From positions 1 to 45,020 of the forward strand of contig CALZIK010000017.1 in NCBI GenBank assembly GCA_945787635.1: a stretch of 45,020 nt of DNA. The letters are read 5' to 3'. The DNA is from Thermoanaerobaculia bacterium. GTDB lineage: Bacteria > Acidobacteriota > Thermoanaerobaculia > Multivoradales > JAHEKO01. Positions 33,110-42,700 of the stretch are shown piece after piece; the stretch's first letter is position 1, and each line of letters starts with the position of its first letter. The notes beneath the pieces were generated by a model. It saw only the letters and a program-made list of their open reading frames with translations. It did not search any database and was not told where the DNA came from. Both the position numbers and the translations under genes were made by a program.

Positions 33110-33927
33110 GCGCCGAGCTTCTGGCCCACAAGGTCGAGGGCGACGGCGAGCCCTTGCTGCTTCTGAACGGTGGGCTGATGACCTACGCGGCCTGGGAGCC
33201 GGTGTCCTCTCGTCTAGCGAAAAGCCATCGCCTGATCCTCAACGACCTGCGCGGCCAGCTTCTGAGTCCCGGCCCGGCGCCGGCGAAGCTGTCCGACAAT
33301 GTCGAGGAACTGACCGCGCTCCTGGATCATCTGGAAATCGAATCAGCGCACGTGCTCGGGACTTCGTATGGGGGCGAGGTAGGCGTCCTTTTCGCCGCTT
33401 CGAGGCCCGAGCGCGTGCGCTCCTTGATCGCGGTGACCGTCACCGATCACGCGACGCCGTCGATCTGGCGCGGCATCGAGGACTTGCGGGTGCTCGCGGC
33501 CGAGGCGCTGTCCGGAGGCGACAGGGGGCGCCTGCATGACCGCGTAGTCGAAGAAGTCTATTCGGCTTCCTTTCGCGCGAAGTACGCCGAAGAGCTTGCC
33601 GGGCGCCGCGCCCAGGTCGCGGCTTTGCCCGATGTCTGGTTCGAAGGGATCGAAGGCATCCTGGCCGCCATGGAGACCCTCGATCTTCGCCCGCACTTGA
33701 GCGCCATTCGCTGCCCGACCCTGGTCGTGATCGCAGCTGGAGACGAAGTGATTCCGCCGGAGCGCTCGGTCGCGCTGGCGTCGGCGATTCGCGGCGCGCA
33801 GACCCGCGTTCACGAGACCAGTGGGCATGCCCTGGTCGCCGAAGACCCTTCCTGGCTCTCGGCCGTCTGCCTCGAGTTTCTCGAGCGGATGAGCGCTTCG
33901 AGCGCCGCGACCCAGAGGGTCACCTGA
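33106..33927 (+). CDS. Alpha/beta hydrolase, soluble, 273 aa
   Basis: A compact alpha/beta hydrolase without signal or anchor, so cytoplasmic. The oxyanion block is LLNGG (19-23), the nucleophile S87 in GTSYGG, the acid D213 in AAGDEV and the base H241 in TSGHAL. The overall pattern resembles 3-oxoadipate enol-lactonase and related enzymes of ring-cleavage pathways, but residues alone do not set the substrate. The start is GTG overlapping the previous stop (GTGA, 33106-33109). It is the second of three hydrolases in the operon; the three share little sequence beyond the catalytic motifs, so they are not recent duplicates. Confidence 0.88.
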   Translation: MSAELLAHKVEGDGEPLLLLNGGLMTYAAWEPVSSRLAKSHRLILNDLRGQLLSPGPAPAKLSDNVEELTALLDHLEIESAHVLGTSYGGEVGVLFAASRPERVRSLIAVTVTDHATPSIWRGIEDLRVLAAEALSGGDRGRLHDRVVEEVYSASFRAKYAEELAGRRAQVAALPDVWFEGIEGILAAMETLDLRPHLSAIRCPTLVVIAAGDEVIPPERSVALASAIRGAQTRVHETSGHALVAEDPSWLSAVCLEFLERMSASSAATQRVT

Positions 33928-33955
33928 GGAAACCTGCGACAGGAGGAAGAGAACC

Positions 33956-35167
33956 ATGCTCAATCAGCCGCTTTACGTTGCTGCCTACAGTCAGTCGAGA
34001 TTCGGCAAGCTGAAGACCATGACCGTGCCCGAGATCATCTCGAACGCGGTCACCGGCGCGTGCCGGGAGGTTGGGGTCGAGCCGTCGGTTCTCGACGTCG
34101 GATCGATCGGCTCCGCTTGTGGGTTTACGCTCAACGACCAGGGCCTTCTCGCCGGCCTCATGGCGATGGTTCCAGGCTTGGAGGGCAAACCCATCGAGTC
34201 GGTCGAGAACGCCTGCGCTTCGGGTGGACAGGCGGTTCTCTCGGTCGCGCACAAGCTCCTGCTGGGCCTGGGGGACGTCGGCATCGCCGTGGGCTTCGAG
34301 AAGATGCGCAACGACGAGGGCAAGATGGACGGCCAGCTCATTGCCCGGGCGCTCGGGGTTTTCTCGCACCCGGACGAGCGCGAAGGCAAGACCTACATCT
34401 TTCCCCACCTTTTCGCCGAGGTGATGCAGCTCTACATGGACACCCATGGCGTCAGCGAGGAGGATCTCGCGCGCATCGCGGTGGCCGAGTACGCCCACGC
34501 GACGCACAACCCCGACGCGCAGATGAGCCGGGTCGATCTCACCCTCGAGCAGGCCACCACGATCGAGGGCATCAATCGCTATATCGTCGACGGCCTGCCG
34601 CTCAAGACCTACGACTGCTCGCAGATCACCGACGGCTACGCGGCGCTCGTCCTGGCGACGGGAGAAGGACTAGCGAAGCTCGGGGTGGCCAAGGCCGACT
34701 GCGTCGAGCTGGCCGGATTCGCCCAGGCCACCGATCCGCTCAAAAAGGAAGGGCGCGACGTCTTGCGCCCGGCGGGCGCCCGGCGGGCGATGAACACCGC
34801 CTACGAGATGGCCGGGGTCACTCCAGCGGACGTCACGGTGGCCGAAGTCCACGATTGCTTCACGGTGATGGGCGCCATCGGCGTCGAGGTCATCGGCAAG
34901 GCAGCCTACGGCGAGGGCGCGCGCTTCTGGAAGGAGTGCCGGGCATCGCTCGAAGGCGAGTGCGCGGTCAACACCTCGGGCGGCCTGATCGCCAAGGGCC
35001 ACCCGATCGGGGCGACCGGGGTGGCGATGATCGGTTGGGCGGCGAAGCAGCTCCTCGGCAAGGTGCCGCCCGAGCTGCAGCGACGAGATGCAGAGGTCGC
35101 CGCGACTTTCAATATCGGCGGCCCGATCTGTGCTTCGGTGTGCACGGTGCTGAAGCGGGCGGCCTGA
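33956..35167 (+). CDS. SCP-x-type thiolase, 403 aa
   Basis: The thiolase catalytic residues are all present: C87 in ENACASGG, H299 in EVHDCFT, H349 in AKGHPIGATG and C392 in GGPICAS. The EVHDCFT motif and lack of a classical thiolase loop place it in the SCP-x/sterol-carrier thiolase branch, whose members cleave branched or bulky 3-oxoacyl-CoA, and which also includes the PhlC subunit of phloroglucinol acyltransferase. No DUF35 (OB-fold) partner gene is found in the operon, though some relatives need one. AGGAGG lies 12 nt before the ATG. In context it probably acts on the CoA ester made by the ligase at the end of the operon. Confidence 0.9.
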   Translation: MLNQPLYVAAYSQSRFGKLKTMTVPEIISNAVTGACREVGVEPSVLDVGSIGSACGFTLNDQGLLAGLMAMVPGLEGKPIESVENACASGGQAVLSVAHKLLLGLGDVGIAVGFEKMRNDEGKMDGQLIARALGVFSHPDEREGKTYIFPHLFAEVMQLYMDTHGVSEEDLARIAVAEYAHATHNPDAQMSRVDLTLEQATTIEGINRYIVDGLPLKTYDCSQITDGYAALVLATGEGLAKLGVAKADCVELAGFAQATDPLKKEGRDVLRPAGARRAMNTAYEMAGVTPADVTVAEVHDCFTVMGAIGVEVIGKAAYGEGARFWKECRASLEGECAVNTSGGLIAKGHPIGATGVAMIGWAAKQLLGKVPPELQRRDAEVAATFNIGGPICASVCTVLKRAA

Positions 35168-35212
35168 TGGCGGGCCGATCTAATCGGAGTGGCCCCGCCG
35201 GGAAAGGGCGCA

Positions 35213-36091
35213 ATGCCTGAAGTAGTTCCTGACAAATCCGGCCACCTGCCCTTCGGTGATCAGCGGATCTACTGGGAGTACCACGGCAGGGGCGACAAGG
35301 AGGCGGTCTGCCTTCTCAACGGCCTCGCGATGCACACCGGCGCCTGGTACTGGTGTCTTCCCGAGCTCACCGACGAGTACGACGTCCTGCTTTACGACTA
35401 CCTGGGCCAGGGGCAGTCCTCGTGCCCGGACGAGCCCCACTTCATTCCGGACTTCTGCCATTGCCTGACCGGAATCCTCGACCATCTCGGCATCGCCAGG
35501 ATCCACGTCATGGGGATCTCGTACGGTGGCTTCATCGCTCTCGACTACGGCCGGCTTTACCAGGATCGGCTCCATACGCTCACGCTGTCGGGGATCCTGC
35601 TCAGCCATGAGCGCCAGTTCGAGATGTACCAGGACCTGTCTCTGCGTTTCTACCGCTCCGGGCCGGTGGCGTTCGAGATCTACACCCACTATCTCTACGA
35701 GAAGATCTTTGGCGAGCCTTTCCTGCGGGCGCTGCCGGCGGAGACCCTCGAGGACATGCGGCGGCGCTTCCACGACCGCTACAAGGACCGCGTCCACTCG
35801 CTGGTTCGCCTCACCGAGGCGCAGAACCCGTTCTTCGACGGCCTCGAGGAGCGACTGCCGGAGTACCGTGCCGTGCGCACGCCCATCCTCCTGGTCTCGG
35901 GCGAGCAGGATCGGGTGCTGCCGCTCTGGCAGCAGAAGCAGATGCTCGATATCTTTCCGGATATCCGGTTCGAGCTGATCGAAGGCGCGGGACACGTGCT
36001 GTATCTGGAAAAGAAGGACGAGTTCTTTCCGATGCTGAAGGAGTTCATGCGGGCCAAATCGACGAGTTTCGAGGTATCCGGAGATGCCTGA
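35213..36091 (+). CDS. Alpha/beta hydrolase, soluble, 292 aa
   Basis: The third hydrolase of the operon. The oxyanion block is LLNGLAMHTGAW (34-45), the nucleophile S103 in GISYGG, the acid D233 in GEQDRV and the base H261 in AGHVLY. The cap domain (about 130-215) is rich in Arg, Phe and Tyr, unlike the Ala/Gly-rich cap of the second hydrolase, pointing to a different substrate. No signal peptide is seen. The ATG at 35213 is preferred over an in-frame GTG at 35189 because a GGGAAAGGG stretch precedes it at normal spacing. The gene starts 45 bp after the thiolase and ends 41 bp before the symporter. Confidence 0.87.
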   Translation: MPEVVPDKSGHLPFGDQRIYWEYHGRGDKEAVCLLNGLAMHTGAWYWCLPELTDEYDVLLYDYLGQGQSSCPDEPHFIPDFCHCLTGILDHLGIARIHVMGISYGGFIALDYGRLYQDRLHTLTLSGILLSHERQFEMYQDLSLRFYRSGPVAFEIYTHYLYEKIFGEPFLRALPAETLEDMRRRFHDRYKDRVHSLVRLTEAQNPFFDGLEERLPEYRAVRTPILLVSGEQDRVLPLWQQKQMLDIFPDIRFELIEGAGHVLYLEKKDEFFPMLKEFMRAKSTSFEVSGDA

Positions 36092-36132
36092 GCCCACTGC
36101 GCTAGGCTCCCCGCGGGGCGCGCTGTAACACC

Positions 36133-37656
36133 ATGGACCCGAAGACTCTCGCCAGCTGGCTTCTGGTGCTCGCCTATATGGCGACCATTCTGGTGCTGGT
36201 GGTGCGTGGGGCGAGGCGCAACAAGAGCGTCGCGGACTACGCGGTGGGCAACATCGCGTTCTCGCCCATAGCCGTCGGTCTGGCGCTCGCGGCGTCGACC
36301 ACGAGCGCGGCGACTTTCATCATCAACCCCGGCCTGGTCGCCTACTTCGGCCTGAGCGCCGCGTTCGGGCTGTGCGTGGTCCTGCCGATCTCGATGTTTC
36401 TCTCGCTGGTCGTGTTGACCAAGGGCTTTCGCAAGTACGGCGAGTCAGTCAAGGCGCTGACCCTGTCGCAGTGGGTGGGCGATCGCTACAAGAGCCGCCC
36501 GTTCGCGATCTTCTTCGCGTTTCTCTCGTTGCTGCTGGTCACCTTTATCGTGCTGATTCTGGTCGGCCTGACTAAAGTGGTCGGAGCCTCGTTGGGCTTG
36601 AACGAGACCCTGGTGCTCGCAGGTCTGGTCGTGTTTTCGTTCGGCTACATGATGTTCGGCGGCGCCAACTCGATGGTTTACACCAACACCGTGCAGGGCG
36701 TGATCATGCTGGTGGTGGCGGTGATCCTGCTCGGCTCCGGGTGGGAGCACTTCTCCGAGGGGGTGAGCGGCTTCGTCGGCAAGCTGCGCGCCATCGATCC
36801 GAATCTCGCCTCGCTGTACAACGTCGAGAGCCCGCTCTTTCGCGACGGGTTCGAGGTCATCTTCTGCACCGTCGTGGTCGGCGCCGCGATTGTCTGCCAG
36901 CCGCATATCATCACCAAGTCTCTGCTGCTCAAGAAGGAGCGCGACGTCAACCGGTATCTGGTGGTCGGGATCATCGTCCAGATGCTTTTTTTCCTGGTGG
37001 TGATCGTGGGGCTGTACGCGCGGCTCGAGTTCCCCGATCTGACGCTCGAGGGCCAGCCGATCGCTCCCGACAGCGTCACCTCGACCTATCTCGTAACCCA
37101 GTTCTCCTGGTTCGTGGGGGTGCTGGTGTTTCTCGGCCTGATCTCGGCCGGAATGTCGACGCTCGAGGGTCTGATCCAGTCGATGTCGATCATCATCACC
37201 AACGACCTGATCCACAATCTCCACGACTGGATCACCGGTCGAAGTCTCACCGACCGCTATCTGTTCGTGCTGAATCGGGTAGTGATCGCCGGTCTGGCCG
37301 CGGTCGCGTTCGGTCTCGCCTACTGGCAGCTGATCGCGCCGAATCTGAGCGTCATCATCTTCGCCCAGCTCGGGGTGTACGCGTACTTTGCGGCCGCGTT
37401 CGTGCCGGTGCTGTTCGGAACGTTCCTGCACGAAACGCCCCGCCAGGCGGTGATGGCGGCCGCGGTCACCGCGGTGGTGATCCACTTCGCGCTCTACTAC
37501 ACCGGGCAAGGCTTCTTTCCGTACTACATCGGTGTATCGGTGAAAAACCCCGGCATTTCGACCGCGTTGGCCGTTGTGGCGGCAACCGTGGTCGGGAGCG
37601 TGGTCCACGTCCTGTTGCGCAGAAAGGGCGGCGGGCCATCGGAGACGGCGGCTTGA
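36133..37656 (+). CDS. Sodium:solute symporter (SSS family), 507 aa
   Basis: About 13 hydrophobic helices run along the length, starting at residues 8-25. The family blocks are visible: an AVGNIAFSPIAVGLALAAST stretch with the small-residue core helix (about 37-56), and GMSTLEGLIQSMSIIITNDL (about 340-358). SSS transporters bring organic acids, sugars, amino acids or vitamins into the cytoplasm with sodium. Linkage to an acyl-CoA ligase through a 4-nt overlap (TTGA, 37653-37656) suggests a carboxylate that is activated with CoA immediately after uptake. Substrate identity is not readable from sequence. Confidence 0.92.
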   Translation: MDPKTLASWLLVLAYMATILVLVVRGARRNKSVADYAVGNIAFSPIAVGLALAASTTSAATFIINPGLVAYFGLSAAFGLCVVLPISMFLSLVVLTKGFRKYGESVKALTLSQWVGDRYKSRPFAIFFAFLSLLLVTFIVLILVGLTKVVGASLGLNETLVLAGLVVFSFGYMMFGGANSMVYTNTVQGVIMLVVAVILLGSGWEHFSEGVSGFVGKLRAIDPNLASLYNVESPLFRDGFEVIFCTVVVGAAIVCQPHIITKSLLLKKERDVNRYLVVGIIVQMLFFLVVIVGLYARLEFPDLTLEGQPIAPDSVTSTYLVTQFSWFVGVLVFLGLISAGMSTLEGLIQSMSIIITNDLIHNLHDWITGRSLTDRYLFVLNRVVIAGLAAVAFGLAYWQLIAPNLSVIIFAQLGVYAYFAAAFVPVLFGTFLHETPRQAVMAAAVTAVVIHFALYYTGQGFFPYYIGVSVKNPGISTALAVVAATVVGSVVHVLLRRKGGGPSETAA

Positions 37657-39182
37657 TTCCGCAGACCTCGCACCACGTGGCGGACTGGCTCGCCAAGCGG
37701 GCCGGACTAACTCCGGACCGGATCGGACTGGTCGAAGGGCTCGGGGGTCCCGAGGTGACCTTCGCGGCCTGGAACGCGCGCGCCAATCGCACCGCCAACT
37801 TCTTGCGTTCGCTGGGCGTGGGGAAAGGCGACCGGGTCTCGGTCTACGCTTCGAACTGTCCGGAGTATCTGGATCTGTTCTGGGCGGTGGCCAAGATCGG
37901 AGCCATCCTGCACAACCTCAACTGGCGCCTGACGGTCCACGAGCTGCGCGAGATCGTGGCCGACGCGCAGCCTGCAGTGCTCATCTACAGCCCGGATTGG
38001 AAGGCGCAGGTCGACGGGCTCGCGCCGTCGTTCGAGACCGTGGAGACGATCGTCGCGATCGGCGAGCCCGGGCCGAGACAGCGGGCGCTGGCGGAGCGCG
38101 ACGACCAGCCCGACACGCTCGGCGACCTTCCCGAGCTAAAACTCGACGATCCCTGGGGCATCTACTATACGGGTGGCACCACGGGGCTTCCCAAAGGCGC
38201 GGTTCTCAATCACGGCAACATGACCTGGAACAGCGTCAACACGATCGTTTCCTGGGGCATCCATGGCGGGCACAAGGCTGCGCTCCAACTACCGTTCTTT
38301 CACATCGGCGGGCCCAACATCTTCATGGTGCCACTGGTACACGTCGGCGGCGCGACCGTCTTGTGCCGGGAGTTCAGCCTCGACGAGACCTTCGAGCTGA
38401 TCGCCTCGGCAGGAGTGACCCACTACATCGGCGTGCCGACGATGTACCAGATGATCCAGGCGGATCCGCGCTGGCGGAGTGCCGACTTCTCGAAGCTCGA
38501 ACTGGTGATCTCGGGAGGAGCGCCGTGCCCCGTGCCGATCATGCAGAAGTTCTGGGAGCGCGGCGTCGACTTCAAGATGGGCTACGGCCTGACCGAGGCG
38601 AGCGGCAACAACTTCTGGCTGCCACCCGAGAGGGTGCGCGAGAAAACCACGTCGGTGGGCTTGCCGCTTTTTCACATCGACATGAAGGTGGTCGACGAGC
38701 AAGGCGTCGAGGTGGCTCCGGACGTGGTCGGAGAACTCCTGATCCGCGGTCCCCACGTCATCCCCGGCTACTGGAACCGACCGGAGGCAACCGCCGAGAC
38801 GATCCGAGACGGCTGGCTGTGGACCGGAGATCTCGCGGTTCGCGACGCCGAGGGCTTCTACACCATCAAAGGCCGATCGAAGGACATGTTCATCTCGGGT
38901 GGCGAGAATGTCTATCCGGCCGAAGTCGAGTCGGTGATGCTGGCCTACGACGGAGTGGCGGAGGCCGCTCTGGTCGCCGTGCCTCACGAGAAGTGGGGCG
39001 AGGTCGGGAAGGCGTGCCTGGTTCTTGCCCCGGGAGCGGAGCTTTCGGAGAGCGATTTTCTGGCCTACGTCGGAGAGCGCCTCGCCAGGTACAAGCTGCC
39101 CCGCGAGATCGAGATTCTCGAAGCACTGCCGAAGACCGCGATCGGCAAAATCGACAAGAAGCTCTTGACGGGCTCCTCCTAG
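37653..39182 (+). CDS. AMP-dependent acyl-CoA ligase, 509 aa
   Basis: The ANL-superfamily motifs are in order: the P-loop YYTGGTTGLPKGA (about 171-183), GYGLTEASG (about 310-318), WTGDLAVRDAEGF and GRSKDMFISGGENVYPAE (about 390-425), and the catalytic lysine in GKIDKK near 497. It should activate a carboxylic acid as acyl-AMP and then acyl-CoA. Length and motifs fit medium/long-chain or aryl-carboxylate ligases. The start is TTG at 37653, overlapping the symporter stop, with GGAG 8 nt upstream; no in-frame ATG lies near the conserved N-terminus. It is the last gene of the operon and its TAG stop overlaps the opposite-strand gene's stop in a shared CTAG. Confidence 0.92.
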   Translation: MIPQTSHHVADWLAKRAGLTPDRIGLVEGLGGPEVTFAAWNARANRTANFLRSLGVGKGDRVSVYASNCPEYLDLFWAVAKIGAILHNLNWRLTVHELREIVADAQPAVLIYSPDWKAQVDGLAPSFETVETIVAIGEPGPRQRALAERDDQPDTLGDLPELKLDDPWGIYYTGGTTGLPKGAVLNHGNMTWNSVNTIVSWGIHGGHKAALQLPFFHIGGPNIFMVPLVHVGGATVLCREFSLDETFELIASAGVTHYIGVPTMYQMIQADPRWRSADFSKLELVISGGAPCPVPIMQKFWERGVDFKMGYGLTEASGNNFWLPPERVREKTTSVGLPLFHIDMKVVDEQGVEVAPDVVGELLIRGPHVIPGYWNRPEATAETIRDGWLWTGDLAVRDAEGFYTIKGRSKDMFISGGENVYPAEVESVMLAYDGVAEAALVAVPHEKWGEVGKACLVLAPGAELSESDFLAYVGERLARYKLPREIEILEALPKTAIGKIDKKLLTGSS

Positions 39183-39556
39183 AGGTCGGGCGCCGGCTCT
39201 ACGGGCTGCGGCGGTTTCGACCCCGAGCGGTACCGCCCGCGCAGAGCCGGCGTCTCGAAGAGGAGTCCCGAGACCAGGGTCACGGCGGTGACCGCGCCCA
39301 GAATCAGCGCCATTCTGAGAAAGGGCTCTCCCTCCTCGCTGCGGCGTATCGCGAGCGTCGCCAGGGTCCGCGTCCATTCGAGGGCCCCGATCACGAGTAC
39401 GACCTGGACGAGGCGGGCGACCCAGGGCCGCCGGAGGGGTAGAAGCGCCACGAGCCCGAGCGCGGCGAGGACGACGAGCAGATTGCCGGCGCGCAGGAAA
39501 TGGGCCGCGAGAACGATCAGGCTGAGAACGATCGGGATGTAGAGTAAGGCTTTCAT
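39179..39556 (-). CDS. Small membrane protein of unknown function, 125 aa
   Basis: Four hydrophobic helices are likely: about residues 3-20, 23-40, 46-62 and 80-99, followed by a Pro-rich tail. A short charged stretch (RRSEEGEP) separates helices 3 and 4. I do not recognise a named family. The ATG at 39556 is chosen over a TTG five codons upstream. The gene is convergent with the acyl-CoA ligase, sharing CTAG at the stops (39179-39182), and divergent from the RND operon across 182 bp. It looks like a real gene because of its regular membrane helices and clean ends, but no function can be given. Confidence 0.65.
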   Translation of the reverse strand: MKALLYIPIVLSLIVLAAHFLRAGNLLVVLAALGLVALLPLRRPWVARLVQVVLVIGALEWTRTLATLAIRRSEEGEPFLRMALILGAVTAVTLVSGLLFETPALRGRYRSGSKPPQPVEPAPDL

Positions 39557-39738
39557 CTGCCGTCGGGGCAAGTCGTGCCGGGAGGTGATCGTAGCTCAGG
39601 CTTCGAGGGTTCGGAAACCGGCCGGGATTGGGTCGGGCCCTCCCGGCAGAACCTCCGCGGCAGGCCTTCGTACTAGGGGAAAGCCCTCCGGTTCGGCAGG
39701 ATCGGACACAGGAAAACCAGCGTCTCCAGGGGAAGCCT

Positions 39739-42700
39739 ATGAATCTGACTCTCGGCTCGTTGAAAAATCCGGCCGCCGTACTGGTCTCGGTGGCCGTGGT
39801 GGCCGTTTTCGGGATTTTCAGCCTGGCCAAGCTTCCGGTCCAGCTGTTTCCGGACATCGAAAGGCCCCAGATCTCGATCTGGACCGGTTGGCGCTCGGCG
39901 TCGCCCCAGGAGGTCGAAGCCGAGATCCTCGAGCCGCAGGAGGAAGTGCTGCAGGGGCTGCCGGGCTTGAAGGAGCTCAACACCAACGCCAACAGCGGCG
40001 GCAGCTTCATCAATCTCACCTTCGGGCTCGAGACCGACATGGACCAGACGCTGATCGAAGTGATCAGCCGGATGAACCGGTTGCCGCCGTTGCCGCGGGA
40101 CGCCACCCCGCCCTCCATCTCGATGGGCGGCGGTTTCGGTGGCGGCTCGAACCAGTCCCTGTCGTGGTTCTTCATCCAACTTCTACCGGGCAGCGGGCAG
40201 ACTATCGAGTCCTACCAGCCGCTGGTCGAAGACGTCGTGGCGCGTCGGCTCGAGACGATTCCCGGGGTCGCCGGCGTCGAGGTGATGGCCTGGCAGGACA
40301 AAGAGCTGGTGATCGAGTTCGATCCGTTTCAGGCTGCCGAGCTCGGGGTTCAGATTCCGGCGATCGCGGCTCTCGCCGGCAGCGCCAACGACGTCTCGGG
40401 TGGTTCGGTGGAGGTCGGACGCCGGCAATACACGATCCGCTTCGCGGGACGCTACCGGCCGGAGCAGCTCGCTGGTTTGGTTCTCGACTGGCGCGACGGC
40501 CGGCCCGTGACCCTCGGAGACGTTGCCGACGTCAAGGTGCAACGGGCCGAGCGCAACGGCTTCTCCATTCAGAACAACAATCCGGCAATGGCGATCCGAG
40601 TCGATCGCGAGAGTGGCGCCAACGTCCTCGAAGCACTCAACGCGGTCAAGGCGGAGGTCGAGGTACTGCGCGAGACCGTGCTCGCCGATAACGGTCTCAC
40701 CATCGCCCAGAGCTTCGACGCTTCGGTCTTCATCTACCGCGCGATCAACTTGGTGACCGGCAACCTGTTCCTCGGCGTCATGCTCGCGATCGGCGTTCTC
40801 TGGTGGTTCCTCCGGCAGATGCGGGCGACGTTGCTGGTCGCCACGGCGATTCCGATCTCGGTCTTGACGACCTTCGTGGTTCTCAACCTCGCCGGGCGGT
40901 CGCTCAACGTGATCTCGCTCGCCGGCCTGGCCTTCGCCGTGGGCATGGTCCTCGACGCCGCGATCATTGTGCTCGAGAACATCGTGCGGCTACGCGAGTC
41001 CGGGCGTTCGCCCCACGAGGGCTCGCTCGAGGGGACCAGCCAGGTTTGGGGCGCCCTGGTCGCTTCGACCGCGACCACGGTGGCCATCTTCCTGCCGGTG
41101 ATCTACCTCAAAGACGTCGAGGGCCAGCTTTTCGCCGATCTCGCCCTGACCATTGCGATCGCGGTCATCATTTCGCTGATCGTCGCGGTGACGATTCTGC
41201 CCACGGCCGCGAAGCGCTTCTTGTCGAGTGCGCGGCTGACCGACGTGCATGCCGCGTTCTGGGACCGGATTGCGGAGCGCATCACGGGTCTCGCCGACAC
41301 CCCTCGGAGGAGGCTCACGGTGATTGCGCTCTTGATGGCGATTCCGATTACGCTCACCTGGCTGCTCATGCCCAAGCTCGACTATCTGCCGCCGGTCAAG
41401 CGCGACGCCGTGGACGCGTTCTTCAACTTTCCTCCGGGCTCGAACATCAGGACCATCGAAGAGGAGATCATCAGTCCGATGGTCGAAAGGATGCGCCCCT
41501 ACATAGACGGGGAGAAAGAGCCGGCGCTCAAGAACTACTACTTCATCGTCTGGCCCGGCGGTGGCACCATCGGGGCGCGAGTCAAGGACCAGGGCCGCGT
41601 GGACGAGCTCGAGAAGATCATGCGCGAGGAGGTCGTAGCGGGCTTCCCAGATACCCGGGCGTTCGTCTATCGCGGAGGTCTCTTCGGCGGCTTCGCGAGC
41701 AACCGGGAGATCATCATGCACCTTCAGGGCTCGGACGTCGAAGCCCTGATGGCCGCCGGCGCGAGCGCAATGCAGATCATCGGCGAGGCAATCCCGGAGT
41801 CGCAGACGCAGGTGTTCCCCGGCACCGAGCTGGCCGAGCCCGAGCTGAGGCTCGTCCCCGACGATCGCCGGATCGCCGAGGTGGGATGGAACCGGTCGCA
41901 GGTGGGCAGCGTCGTGCGGGCACTCGGCGACGGTCTCTGGCTCGGGGAGCATTTTGACGGGGAAAAGCGGATGAACATCATCCTGCGCTCCCAGAAGTGG
42001 GACGATCCCGAAGAGCTGGCGGGTGTGCCGTTGGCGACGCCCGCGGGACCATTGGTTCCGCTGGGCGAGCTGGTTGACATCGAGCGCACCGTCGGACCGT
42101 CGAGCATCCACCGCATCGATCGCAAACGCACGGTGACGCTCAACATCTCGCCACCTGACGGCCTGTCGCTCGAAGAGGCGGTCGCCACGCTCAAGGCCGA
42201 CGTCGAGCCTCGATTGCTCGCCATCTTGCCCGAGGACGGAGCGGTCCAGTACGGTGGCAGCGCGGACAACCTGGCCAACGCCATCCAGAACATGTCGCAG
42301 AACTTCGTGATCGCCCTGATCGTCCTCTTCTTGCTGATGAGTGCTCTGTTCAGCTCGATGAAAGACAGCCTACTGGTCGTTCTTGCGCTCCCCCTGGCCA
42401 CGGTTGGCGGGGTCGTGGCGCTGCGGCTGCTGAATCTGGTGACCTTCCAGCCGCTCGACCTTCTCACCATGATCGGCTTCATCATTCTGCTGGGACTGGT
42501 GGTCAACAACGCGATTCTCCTCGTGCATCAGACCCGCTCGGCGGAACGCGACGGGGAGCAGCGGCGCGAGGCGGTGCGCCAGGCGCTGCGCGTGCGGGTC
42601 CGGCCGATTCTCATGAGCACCCTCACGTCGATCTTCGGCATGTTGCCCCTGCTGCTCAATCCGGGCACCGGCAGCGTGATCTATCGAGGCCTCGCCGCCG

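Noticed and set aside
27288-39182. Steroid or fatty-acid beta-oxidation as the pathway of the large operon
   Set aside because: Acyl-CoA dehydrogenase, enoyl-CoA hydratase and DUF35 partners are absent, so neither label is supported.
39576-39648. A 10-bp inverted repeat (TGCCGGGAGG and its complement) 53 bp apart between the small membrane gene and the RND operon
   Set aside because: The arms are short, GC-rich and widely spaced, so chance is likely. No promoter or operator logic could be attached.
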